64,000 nt of DNA from Nonomuraea indica (GTDB lineage: Bacteria > Actinomycetota > Actinomycetes > Streptosporangiales > Streptosporangiaceae), in the NCBI RefSeq assembly GCF_002850745.1, contig NZ_KZ559474.1, positions 318,422 to 382,421 of the forward strand. Direction: 5' to 3'. Below the pieces are notes generated by a model, which worked only from the letters and a program-made list of their open reading frames with translations, searched no databases and was not told the origin of the DNA. How positions within the stretch are numbered: the stretch's first letter is position 1; the number at the start of each line of letters is the position of its first letter. Below, one piece after another: positions 26,319-33,973 of this stretch. Made by a program: the position numbers and the translations under genes.

Positions 26319-27305
26319 GTGCGCACGAGGGCGGAAGAGCAACTCATGGGGCCGCTGCTCCTGGCGCGCGGGACGATCGACCGGTCCGCGGCGCTGCGCG
26401 CCGACGCCGACTGGCTCCAGCGGGCCTGGGCGGCGCCCACCACCCGCGCCCTCGTCATCCACGAGGGCCGGACACTCGTCAGGCGGGTCGGCGACGAGGT
26501 GCGCGCGGAGCTGTTCGGCACCGCCGAGGCGCCACCCGGCGAGCGCTACCTTCTCGGCGTGGAGGGCGAGGTGGCCTACTTCGCCGTGGCAGCCCCGCTG
26601 CCCGTGCCCACGCCGGGCGAGGCCGACCCGGGCGCCAACGGGCGCGTCACGGTCCCCATGAGCCTGCACGACGCCCCCGAGGACGTCACCGTCGCCGCGG
26701 GGCTGCGCCAGGTCGGCGGCCTGCTCGGCGACCGCGACGCCGGCCTGCTCGTCTACGCGGTGGCGCTGGAGGCCTGGCACGCCACCCACGAGTTCTGCCC
26801 CCGCTGCGGCGCACGCACCGAGGTCCGGGCCGGCGGCCACATCCGGGTCTGTCCGATCGACGCCAGCCAGCACTTCCCGCGCGTCGACCCGGCCGTCATC
26901 ATGCTCGTCCGCGACCAGGACGACCGCTGCCTGCTCGCCCGCGGCCCCCAGTGGCCGCAGGGCCGCATGTCGATCCTGGCCGGCTTCGTCGAGCCCGGCG
27001 AGTCGCTGGAGCACGCGGTGATCAGGGAGGTGGCCGAGGAGGTCGGCGTCGCCGTCACCAACCCGCGCTATCTCGGCAGCCAGCCGTGGCCCTTCCCGCG
27101 CAGCCTCATGCTCGGCTTCTTCGCCGACGCCGTCACCACCACCATCGTCCCCGACGCCGACGAGATCGCCGAGGCCCGCTGGTTCTCCCGCGCCGACCTC
27201 ACCGCCGCCCTCGCCTCCGGCGACGTGCGCCTGCCACCCCCGGTCTCCATCGCCCGCCGCCTCATCGAGACCTGGTACGGCGCCCCTCTCACCGGCGACT
27301 GGTGA
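26319..27305 (+). CDS. nudC: NudC, NAD(+)/NADH diphosphatase and deNADding enzyme
   Basis: 328 residues: N-terminal beta domain, zinc-ribbon region CPRCGARTEVRAGGHI followed by VCPIDASQHFPR, NUDIX box GFVEPGESLEHAVIREVAEEVGV, and the NudC-specific SQPWPFPRSLMLGF. It hydrolyses NADH/NAD+ to NMN(H) and AMP and removes NAD caps from RNA. The fourth zinc-ligand Cys is absent (C-P-I-D instead of CxxC). GTG 26319 is preceded by GGGGAAGG with 8-nt spacing and is preferred over in-frame ATG 26289. It is divergent from the siderophore operon, sharing a 138-bp control region. Confidence 0.9.
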   Translation: MRTRAEEQLMGPLLLARGTIDRSAALRADADWLQRAWAAPTTRALVIHEGRTLVRRVGDEVRAELFGTAEAPPGERYLLGVEGEVAYFAVAAPLPVPTPGEADPGANGRVTVPMSLHDAPEDVTVAAGLRQVGGLLGDRDAGLLVYAVALEAWHATHEFCPRCGARTEVRAGGHIRVCPIDASQHFPRVDPAVIMLVRDQDDRCLLARGPQWPQGRMSILAGFVEPGESLEHAVIREVAEEVGVAVTNPRYLGSQPWPFPRSLMLGFFADAVTTTIVPDADEIAEARWFSRADLTAALASGDVRLPPPVSIARRLIETWYGAPLTGDW

Positions 27306-27540
27306 CCCCTCACACAGCCCTCGGTGCCGTGAACGAGGCGTGGAGGCCCGGAAAACCGCACCACCCGAAACCGCCCGAATTCCTGGTTTGCGAATGCACT
27401 GGAAAACACGCCGGCGGTTCTCGGAATGGTTATGGGCGACACATATCGCCGGGCATCAACAGAGAAAGAAAGAAAAGCAAAACACTAACCTTGTCAAGGT
27501 CGCAGGGCGCGCAGAAAGTGAGGGTGACCAGGAGGAATCC

Positions 27541-28455
27541 ATGACCGATGGAGGAACGGTGGACCGACCCGTCAGCGGGCCCCGGCGCGTCCGGCCGATG
27601 ATCCGGCGCATGTTGTCCATGGCTCTGGGAATTGCCGCAGTGGCGTTTCTCGCCGCGCCGCCGGCCACCGCGCTGGCGCTGCCCGCGCCGAAGGACTTCG
27701 TCTCGTACCTCGATCTCGAGTGCTTCAGGACCGACCCGTACCAGCCGCCGGCCGTCGGTCTGGCGCTGCGGCACCTCAACCCGGTCCTCGACGGTCTGCC
27801 GCCCGAGCAGGTCACCCTGGGCGCGCGTGAGCAGTTGTGCGTGCCCGTCGCCAAGAACAACGTGATCCCGCCGCCGGGCGTGCTGGACTTCGTCAGGTTC
27901 GTCGACCTGGCCTGTTACCGGGTCGTCACCCCGGCGTCGGGCAAGGCGCTGGGGCTCGCCCATCTCAATCCGGTGCTGCAGGACCTGCCGCGCACGGAGG
28001 TCGTGCTGGGCCGGGCGGAGCAGCTGTGCGTGCCGGTCGCCAAGAACGGTGTGGCGCCGCCCGCCGAGGTGATGCAGCTGGTGCGGCACCTCGATCTGCT
28101 GTGCTACGGGATCACCCCGAACGCGCCGATGAACCGGGCGCTCAACCTCAGGCAGCTCAACCCGGTGCTGACGGGGCAGATCCCCGCAGCGACGGTGCGG
28201 GTGACCGATGCCCGCCAGCTGTGCGTGCCGATGCACAAGGGCGGCGACGTCATCCCGCCCGAGGTGGTGCGAGTGGTGCGTTGGGCGGATCTGGAGAAGT
28301 TCGACGTGGTGGCCGCGCCGATGGCGCCGGTGACGTTGAGCCTGCGGCACCTGAACCCGGTGCTGGGCGCGCTGCCGCTGGAGCGGGCGACGCTCACGGC
28401 CGCGGTTCAGCTGGGTGTGCCGGTGGCGAAGAACGGCCAGTTCCCGCCGGGGTGA
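27541..28455 (+). CDS. Secreted protein of four tandem about 65-residue repeats, unknown function
   Basis: 304 residues. A basic N-terminus and hydrophobic segment (MLSMALGIAAVAFLAAPP) form a long signal peptide. The mature part consists of four homologous units, each with a (V/L)DLxCY/F-like start, a middle R(H/Q)LNPVL and an end LCVPVAKN followed by PP. Repeats 1-3 carry a conserved Cys pair (DLxC and LCVP) suggesting one disulfide each; repeat 4 lacks both (DLEKF, LGVP). Start ATG 27541 has AGGAGG 6 nt upstream. The preceding 235 bp are unusually AT-rich for this DNA, with a CCTTGTCAAGG palindrome near 27491. No catalytic motif is evident; an extracellular binding or structural role is a guess. 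Confidence 0.75.
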   Translation: MTDGGTVDRPVSGPRRVRPMIRRMLSMALGIAAVAFLAAPPATALALPAPKDFVSYLDLECFRTDPYQPPAVGLALRHLNPVLDGLPPEQVTLGAREQLCVPVAKNNVIPPPGVLDFVRFVDLACYRVVTPASGKALGLAHLNPVLQDLPRTEVVLGRAEQLCVPVAKNGVAPPAEVMQLVRHLDLLCYGITPNAPMNRALNLRQLNPVLTGQIPAATVRVTDARQLCVPMHKGGDVIPPEVVRVVRWADLEKFDVVAAPMAPVTLSLRHLNPVLGALPLERATLTAAVQLGVPVAKNGQFPPG

Positions 28456-28473
28456 CTCCGGTGGCGCAGGTTG

Positions 28474-28503
28474 CCGGCCGGGCGTTCGGGGGCGCCCGGC
28501 CGG
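28474..28503. terminator. Bidirectional stem-loop between convergent genes
   Basis: An 11-bp perfect stem CCGGCCGGGCG/CGCCCGGCCGG with an 8-nt loop lies between the stop codons of the repeat protein (plus) and the CocE-type hydrolase (minus). No T-tract on either side. Confidence 0.6.
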
Positions 28504-28534
28504 TGGCCGGAGCGGGACCGCGGTCAGCGTCCCT

Positions 28535-30175
28535 TCACGGCTGTGTCGCCGTGGGTGGGACGACCGGCAGTATGACGGCGGACGGGCGGGTGGGGGTGTG
28601 GTGGAGTTGCTGGTCGGCCGTGCGCATGGTGATCGCGGTGGCAGGTGGCTGGCCGGTGCCCAGGTTGCGGTCCCAGCGGGGATAGGCCCCGCTGGTGACC
28701 TGCACGCGGATGTGATGGCCGCGTTCGAACCGGTGGGCGACGGGCGCCAGTTCGATCTCCACCATCTCGTCGATCGGCTGGTCGGCGATCAGACGCCGCA
28801 GTGCGTCCGACACGTGCGTGATCGCGCCGGCGGGGGCCACGTCGCTGATGCGCACGTAGAAGTCCGTGTGAGCGAGGCTGGAGGTGACGTGCAGCTCGGC
28901 GGAGGGGATGCCGATGACCTCCAGGTCGGCCGGTAACGGATCGCTCGTGTAGGTGAGGACGTCGTCGCGCCTGGCCAGGACACCGTCACCGGTCTTGCGG
29001 GGGATGCCGATGAGGCGTGACATGCCGGCCACGGCGGGGGTCGGGTCCGCGGGGTCGAAGCGGTAACGGTCGGGTGTGGACTGCGCGGGCAGGCCGGGGG
29101 CCAGGCCGCCGTCGGGGTGGAGGTGGAGGCGCTGCGGTCGTGCTTCGGCGGGCGGATAGACCTCCAGGTCGCGCCACTCCCGCGCGCCTGTGACGTAGAG
29201 CCGCACCGGCGCCTGGCGCAGTTGTCGCCGATCGTTCAGCAGGTGGGCGCGCAGCCAGGTGATGCTTTCCCGCAGGGTGGTCAGTGACAGTTCGGCGTCC
29301 CAGTGCTGCCATGGTCCGATGGTCAGGTACGGCTCGCGTCCCGCCTGCTGCAGCGCGCGGTAGTCGCGGACCAGGCCCGGGAGCGCGATGTCGTCCCATC
29401 CGCTGATCAGGTGGTTGGGGGCGGTCACCTGCGCCACCGTCGTGCTGTGATCGGCGCGCGCCCACCACGGGTCGTCGGCGTGGGGGTGGTCGATCCAGTC
29501 GCGCCAGTGCGGTGCCGTGGCGCCGATGGCGATGGTGTCCGCTTCGGTCAGCGGGAGCCGACGGGCGGCCTGTGCCCTCTTCTTCCCGCCGCGTGCCACG
29601 GTGGACAGGTAGGCGACGACCGGCTTCTCCTGGTTGGCGACCATGGTGATCCAGCCGAGGCACAGTTCGAGGGCCAGGGCGCCGCCGGGATAGAGGAGGT
29701 CGTAGGCGTTGGATCCGATCAGTGAGGTGGTCATGGCCTGCAGCTCGGGTCCGGCCTCGGCGGCGATGGCCCACTGCGTGTAGCCGTTGTAGCTCTGCCC
29801 GAAGGTGCCCAGCTTCCCGGTGGACCACGGCTGGTCGCGCAGCCAGGCGAGGACGGCCCGGCCGTCGTCGCGTTCGGAGACGAACGGGGTGAGCGCTCCT
29901 CCGGAGCCGCAGGTTCCCCGGCCGCTGACGATCACGACGTGGAAGCCGCGTTCGGCGATCAGGCGGCCGATGAAGCCGCCCTTGGTCCGGTCGGTGTAGA
30001 CGGAGCGGATCAGGATGGTCGGCCGGTTGCCGAGCCCTTGGGGCGCGTAGTGGTCGGCCAGCAGCACGATGCCGTCCGGAGTCGGGATGCGCAGGTCCTT
30101 CTCGACGGTGACGTCTGTGGTCTCGGCCGGCGCCAACCTCGCCTTGCGCGCCATGATCGTGGCGGCGATGTTCAT
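28535..30175 (-). CDS. CocE/NonD-type serine hydrolase (X-Pro dipeptidyl-peptidase family)
   Basis: 546 residues: alpha/beta-hydrolase core with nucleophile Ser in GTFGQSYNGYTQW, Asp in ISGWDDI, His in GPWQHWD, then a C-terminal jelly-roll domain (YTSDPLPADLEVIGIPSAEL onward), as in cocaine esterase and X-prolyl peptidases. Such enzymes cleave small esters or amides. No signal peptide, so cytosolic. It lies 79 nt after a TetR-type gene on the same strand and is probably controlled by it. The substrate is unknown. Confidence 0.87.
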   Translation of the reverse strand: MNIAATIMARKARLAPAETTDVTVEKDLRIPTPDGIVLLADHYAPQGLGNRPTILIRSVYTDRTKGGFIGRLIAERGFHVVIVSGRGTCGSGGALTPFVSERDDGRAVLAWLRDQPWSTGKLGTFGQSYNGYTQWAIAAEAGPELQAMTTSLIGSNAYDLLYPGGALALELCLGWITMVANQEKPVVAYLSTVARGGKKRAQAARRLPLTEADTIAIGATAPHWRDWIDHPHADDPWWARADHSTTVAQVTAPNHLISGWDDIALPGLVRDYRALQQAGREPYLTIGPWQHWDAELSLTTLRESITWLRAHLLNDRRQLRQAPVRLYVTGAREWRDLEVYPPAEARPQRLHLHPDGGLAPGLPAQSTPDRYRFDPADPTPAVAGMSRLIGIPRKTGDGVLARRDDVLTYTSDPLPADLEVIGIPSAELHVTSSLAHTDFYVRISDVAPAGAITHVSDALRRLIADQPIDEMVEIELAPVAHRFERGHHIRVQVTSGAYPRWDRNLGTGQPPATAITMRTADQQLHHTPTRPSAVILPVVPPTATQP

Positions 30176-30254
30176 GACAGGTGCCTCTCTCGGATGCTGA
30201 TCCGACGTGACGTGGCTCGTGGCCGGGGGCTTGCCGAGCCGGGGGCCAGGTCCT

Positions 30255-30869
30255 TCACGGCCGGCCCTTCCTGACGTTGTCCATGGCCGACAGGACTGTT
30301 TCGTCGGCGAACACGCCCTTGGTGAGGATCTCGACGGCCGTCCGGGAGATACGCAGCGCGGCGTTGGTCTCGGCCGGATCCGTCACGCCGAGCACCCTGG
30401 ACACGTGCTCGTGCAGCAGGAGGGGCGCGAGCAGCCAGCTGACGTAGAGGGCCGCCCGGGTGTGCGGATCTTCTGTGTGGTGGACCCATCCTTCGGCGGT
30501 GCCACGGCCGAGCCACCCCTCGCTGACCTCGACCATCTCGTCGAACAGCGTGGAGGCCTCGGGTGAGCCGTCGAGGAAGGCGCGGGCGAGATAGCGTCTG
30601 AGCTCGGGCGCGTCGAGCGTCGCCGCGAGCTTCGCGGTGTCGCCCAGGTCGGCCGCGCCGCCGTCGCCGCGCAGAACCTCCACGAGGTGGGCGTCGCAGG
30701 CCTTGCGCAGCCCTTCCTTGGAGTCGAAGTGGTGCAGGACCAGGGCGGGGGAAACCCCTGCTTGCGCGGCGATGGCGCGCACGCTGACCCGGTTGACGCC
30801 CTCGCGGCCGAACAGGTCGATCGCGGCGTCTCTGATCCGTGCACGAGCAGTGAGATCTGCTGAACGCAT
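30255..30869 (-). CDS. TetR/AcrR family transcriptional regulator of the CocE-type hydrolase
   Basis: 204 residues. N-terminal helix-turn-helix (ARIRDAAIDLFGREGVNRVS, then AAQAGVSPALVLHHFDSKEGL) and an all-helical ligand-binding C-terminal domain. ATG 30869 is preferred over ATG 30878 because a -10-like TAGTAT (30882-30877) overlaps the latter, implying a leaderless or nearly leaderless transcript. A GAACGTTC palindrome lies just upstream. Likely an autoregulator that also controls the next gene. Confidence 0.85.
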   Translation of the reverse strand: MRSADLTARARIRDAAIDLFGREGVNRVSVRAIAAQAGVSPALVLHHFDSKEGLRKACDAHLVEVLRGDGGAADLGDTAKLAATLDAPELRRYLARAFLDGSPEASTLFDEMVEVSEGWLGRGTAEGWVHHTEDPHTRAALYVSWLLAPLLLHEHVSRVLGVTDPAETNAALRISRTAVEILTKGVFADETVLSAMDNVRKGRP

Positions 30870-30876
30870 GAACAGC

Positions 30877-30893
30877 ATACTAACCGAACGTTC
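30877..30893 (-). promoter_or_regulatory. Promoter -10 element and candidate TetR operator
   Basis: On the minus strand a -10-like TAGTAT (30882-30877) follows the 8-bp palindrome GAACGTTC (30886-30893), with a weak TTGGCA further upstream at 19-bp spacing. A repressor bound to the palindrome would cover the -35/-10 spacer. Confidence 0.5.
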
Positions 30894-30985
30894 AGCTTCG
30901 CTGCCAACGCCTGCGGAGCGGCAGGCCGGCGTCGCGTCCGTCGTCGGCGGCAGGGCCGGCACCATGCCGCCCTGCCGAGCCGTCC

Positions 30986-31960
30986 TCACCGGACGGCCGT
31001 ATCGCCTCGCAGGAGGGCCGTTCCCAACGGGGTGATCGTGTGCATGACGGCCCCGCCGATCCGGATCGTCGAGATCAGGCCGGCGTTGCGCAACACGGTG
31101 GCGTGCTGGCTGGCCGAGGCGAGCGAGATCCCCACCCGCTCCGCCAGGGCGGTGGTCGTCGCCGGATCGCGTAACGCGGCCATGACCGCCGCTCGGGTCC
31201 GGCCCAGCAGGGGGCCCAGGGCGTCCGCTGAACACGACGGGCGGTCCGCGTGGCCCATGGGATACACCAGCGTGACCGGCCCGTCGGCCGGGTACCCGAG
31301 CATCGGCGCCGGGGCGAAGTACGACGGAACGAGCAGCAGTCCCCGCCCGCACAGCGGCACCTCGTACGAGGAGCGCGACGGGATGCGCAGCACGGGAGGA
31401 TCCCAGTGCCAGCCGACGTTCAGCGTGGCGAGCAGGGCGTCGACTCCGCCGCGGAGCAGGGTCTCGGTCCGCAGCGAGCGGTCGGCGGCCGCGCCGGCCT
31501 GCACCTCGGACCACAAGGGGGCCAGCGACGAGGTGAAGTAGCCCCGCATGTCGTCGGTGAGCCGCTGTCGTGCCGCGACGGTCCCCGACAGCAGGTCCAG
31601 CAAGGAGCGACTCGGACGGCCGAAGAAGGGCAGCGGGCTCAGATCCACGGCGAGTTGTTCGACGGGAGTCTGCCTGATCCGCTCGAGCCCGCCGTCGAAA
31701 TCGTGAGCGTCCGGCTGCAGCAGGAAGTCGGGCACGAACCCGTCAGCACGGACCAGCTCCGACAGCAGGCCGGCCCGGGCCTCCAGGCCGCCCTTCCTCC
31801 GCTCCTGCAGGTGCCGCGCCCCAGGCGGCCGCCACCGTCTCCCACCGCCGGGGGCGATGCGGGACAGCCGCACGCTGAGGGCCGCCTCGTACACGGCGCT
31901 CGGCCCCGGAGCCACCGTGATGCGGCGCAGATCCGTCTCGGCGAACACTATGCGGAACAC
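30986..31960 (-). CDS. ArsR-like winged-helix regulator with long N-terminal domain (DUF5937-like)
   Basis: 324 residues. The last about 90 hold an ArsR/SmtB-like winged helix: LLGRTRAAVMAALRDPATTT, ERVGISLASASQHATVLRNAG, LISTIRIGGAVMHTITPLG. The N-terminal about 230 residues form a domain seen in other actinobacterial ArsR-like proteins (RITVAPGPSAVYEAALSVR near the start). Metal-binding Cys motifs of classical ArsR are absent. GTG 31960 starts the ORF. No obvious target gene is adjacent; it is divergent from the small secreted protein at 32225 and may control it or itself. Confidence 0.78.
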   Translation of the reverse strand: MFRIVFAETDLRRITVAPGPSAVYEAALSVRLSRIAPGGGRRWRPPGARHLQERRKGGLEARAGLLSELVRADGFVPDFLLQPDAHDFDGGLERIRQTPVEQLAVDLSPLPFFGRPSRSLLDLLSGTVAARQRLTDDMRGYFTSSLAPLWSEVQAGAAADRSLRTETLLRGGVDALLATLNVGWHWDPPVLRIPSRSSYEVPLCGRGLLLVPSYFAPAPMLGYPADGPVTLVYPMGHADRPSCSADALGPLLGRTRAAVMAALRDPATTTALAERVGISLASASQHATVLRNAGLISTIRIGGAVMHTITPLGTALLRGDTAVR

Positions 31961-32224
31961 ACCACATGATCTTCACACGACCGGGCTCTCGTTTCCAGGG
32001 CCCGCCTGGCGCCGTCGGCCCAGGGCGCCCTCCCGGTGACAGGAGGAAGCGCCGGTCAGGGAGTCCGCGCCAGTCCTGGCAGGCGGCTGACGTGGGCCTT
32101 TCGGGCTGGGCTGAAAGGCGTTGGAACCTCGTGCCGATCATGACACGGTTTTCTCCGGCGGCCATCGAGAAAGGGCCGCCGCAACCGCGATCCAGCGAAC
32201 CAGCTCCGATGAAAGGCAGTGTGC

Positions 32225-32551
32225 ATGCGCGTTCTGTCCGCTGTTACCTTCTCCGCCGCGGTCCTGGCGGCACTGGCGAGCCCCGCGCTGACCGGCGCCG
32301 CTTCCGCCAGTCCGGCCCCGCCCTACAACTGCTGGTCCAACACCACGGAGTCGGGCGGTGAGGGTGGGTGCACCGCCGGCTACGGCTATGCGCGGGTCGC
32401 GGTGGTGTGCGCCAACGATTTCGACAAGCGGACCACCGTCTACGGCCCCTGGGAGTCGGTCACGCCGAGCGGCGGATATACGAGCTTCCGGGACTGCCCG
32501 TCCACCTACCCCTACCCGGTGAGCGCGAGCGTGCAGAAGAAGGCCCTCTAG
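32225..32551 (+). CDS. Small secreted Cys-containing protein, unknown function
   Basis: 108 residues with a clear Sec signal peptide (VLSAVTFSAAVLAALASPAL, cleavage near ASAS) and a mature part of about 80 residues with four Cys (NCWS, GGCTAG, VVCAND, RDCPS), consistent with two disulfides. AAAGG lies 8 nt before ATG 32225; an in-frame GTG at 32219 is too close to it. It resembles the class of small secreted actinomycete proteins in general form only. No function proposed. Confidence 0.7.
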   Translation: MRVLSAVTFSAAVLAALASPALTGAASASPAPPYNCWSNTTESGGEGGCTAGYGYARVAVVCANDFDKRTTVYGPWESVTPSGGYTSFRDCPSTYPYPVSASVQKKAL

Positions 32552-32570
32552 CGGACACCTGAGCACAGGC

Positions 32571-32603
32571 CGGCCCCCGCCGCCCTGGAGGCGGTGGGGG
32601 CCG
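32571..32603. terminator. Bidirectional terminator between small secreted protein and mycoredoxin genes
   Basis: A 14-bp stem CGGCCCCCGCCGCC/GGCGGTGGGGGCCG (one G-T pair) with a 5-nt loop, placed between two convergent genes. Confidence 0.75.
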
Positions 32604-32612
32604 AAGCCCGGC

Positions 32613-32861
32613 TCAGGAGGCGCCGAGCAGCGCCTTGACCTCGCGGGCCGACGGGTTTGTGCGGACCACCCGTCCGCCCGGCGTCTCGATCACCACCGTC
32701 GGCACCACCTGGTTGCCGTTGTTGACGCTCATCACGAACTCCGCCGCGGCCGGGTCGCGCTCGATGTCGACGTCCCGGTAGCTGATGCCCTCGCGGGTGA
32801 GCTGCGACTTCAACCGCTTGCAGGGACCGCACCACGTGGTGCTGTAGACCGTGAGCGCCAT
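32613..32861 (-). CDS. mrx1: Mycoredoxin 1-type glutaredoxin-like protein
   Basis: 82 residues of the glutaredoxin fold: active site WCGPCKRLKSQL, cis-Pro VVPTVVI, and a C-terminal helix REVKALLGAS. In actinobacteria mycoredoxin reduces mycothiol mixed disulfides in the cytosol; known ones often have CGYC, so CGPC is a variant. ATG 32861 gives a normal-length protein. Near uvrD2 as in mycobacteria, but a secreted hydrolase gene now lies between. Confidence 0.88.
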   Translation of the reverse strand: MALTVYSTTWCGPCKRLKSQLTREGISYRDVDIERDPAAAEFVMSVNNGNQVVPTVVIETPGGRVVRTNPSAREVKALLGAS

Positions 32862-32923
32862 GGCGGGACATCCTTCCAGACCGGACAGACAGGCGCTCGG
32901 TTCAACACCGGACAAGGCTCGGG

Positions 32924-33829
32924 TCATTCCTGGGCAATGCGCTCGGCGATCCACTGCTGTACGGCCTCCAGCACGGCCGGGTCGCGGTAGAGCGGCGCGC
33001 TGTGCGCGGTGCCCGCGACCGTGAGGACCGTCACCGGGACGCCCACCTGGCCGAGCATCTGCTTGAGCGGCTGGCTCTGCACCGGTGGCACGAACTCGTC
33101 CTGCGAGTGGACGGTCAGCATCGGGGCGTCCTTGGGGCTGGCGTGCCAGGCGACCTCCATGCTCGCCCACACCCGCGAGCACTTGCCCTTGGGGGTGCAG
33201 CCGCCGGCCAGCTTGACGGCCGACGCGCGCAGCTTGCGCTTGTAGGCGTCCTTGGTGGCCAGCCCGTCGGAGTAGGCCCGCAGCGGAGAGATGATCGGGG
33301 AGAGCCCGACGACGCCCCTCAGCCCGGCGATGCCGTTGCCGTACGTGCCGACCGAGGCGGCGATGTGGCCGCCCGCGGAGAAGCCCACCACGACGAAGTT
33401 CTTCGGGTCGAACGCCCAGCGCGCCGCGTGCTTCTTGGCCAGCGCGATGGCGGCCAGCACGTCGGTGCGCTGCGCCGGCCAGGCGGCCTGGCCGGACAGC
33501 CGGTAGTTGAGGTTGAAGACCGTGTAGCCCTGCTCGGCGTAGCCGCGGGCGATCGAGGTCATGTACTTCTTGTCACCGCTGGACCACCAGCCGCCGTGGA
33601 CGAGGAACACGCCGGGCCGGTCGGTGCCGTCGGGGGTCCAGGAGACGTCCATCTCCTGGCGCCGGTGGGAGCCGTAGGAGATCGTCTCGGACGACAGGCC
33701 GGTGTTGTAGGGGTCGGTGGTGTCCGTGACGACCGGAGGCGGAGTGGGGTTCCGCACCGCCTGAGCAGCCGACGGTGTGAGCGCGACGGCAGCGAGCGCG
33801 AGCGCGCCGACGAAAACCGCAGTACGCAC
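32924..33829 (-). CDS. Secreted alpha/beta hydrolase (esterase/lipase-like)
   Basis: 301 residues with a signal peptide (VFVGALALAAVALTPSAAQA). Hydrolase motifs: oxyanion LVHGGWW, nucleophile Ser in VVVGFSAGGHIAA, acid in VHSQDEFVPP, His in AGTAHSAP. GTG 33829 follows GGAAAGGGAGG; the reading frame extends further upstream without support. Located where mycobacteria have LipV near this block, though it is more like BD-FAE/acetyl-hydrolases. Substrate unknown. Confidence 0.83.
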   Translation of the reverse strand: MRTAVFVGALALAAVALTPSAAQAVRNPTPPPVVTDTTDPYNTGLSSETISYGSHRRQEMDVSWTPDGTDRPGVFLVHGGWWSSGDKKYMTSIARGYAEQGYTVFNLNYRLSGQAAWPAQRTDVLAAIALAKKHAARWAFDPKNFVVVGFSAGGHIAASVGTYGNGIAGLRGVVGLSPIISPLRAYSDGLATKDAYKRKLRASAVKLAGGCTPKGKCSRVWASMEVAWHASPKDAPMLTVHSQDEFVPPVQSQPLKQMLGQVGVPVTVLTVAGTAHSAPLYRDPAVLEAVQQWIAERIAQE

Positions 33830-33973
33830 GGCCTCCCTTTCCCCCATGCACATGGTCGGCCCCATTGTGAGGGAAGAGACCAGTTCTTTGCATCTCGATG
33901 ACGATGAACGGACGACGGGCGGCATGTTGCCAGAATGGAGACCTCTACCGCCACCGGCTGGGAGGATTGACAG

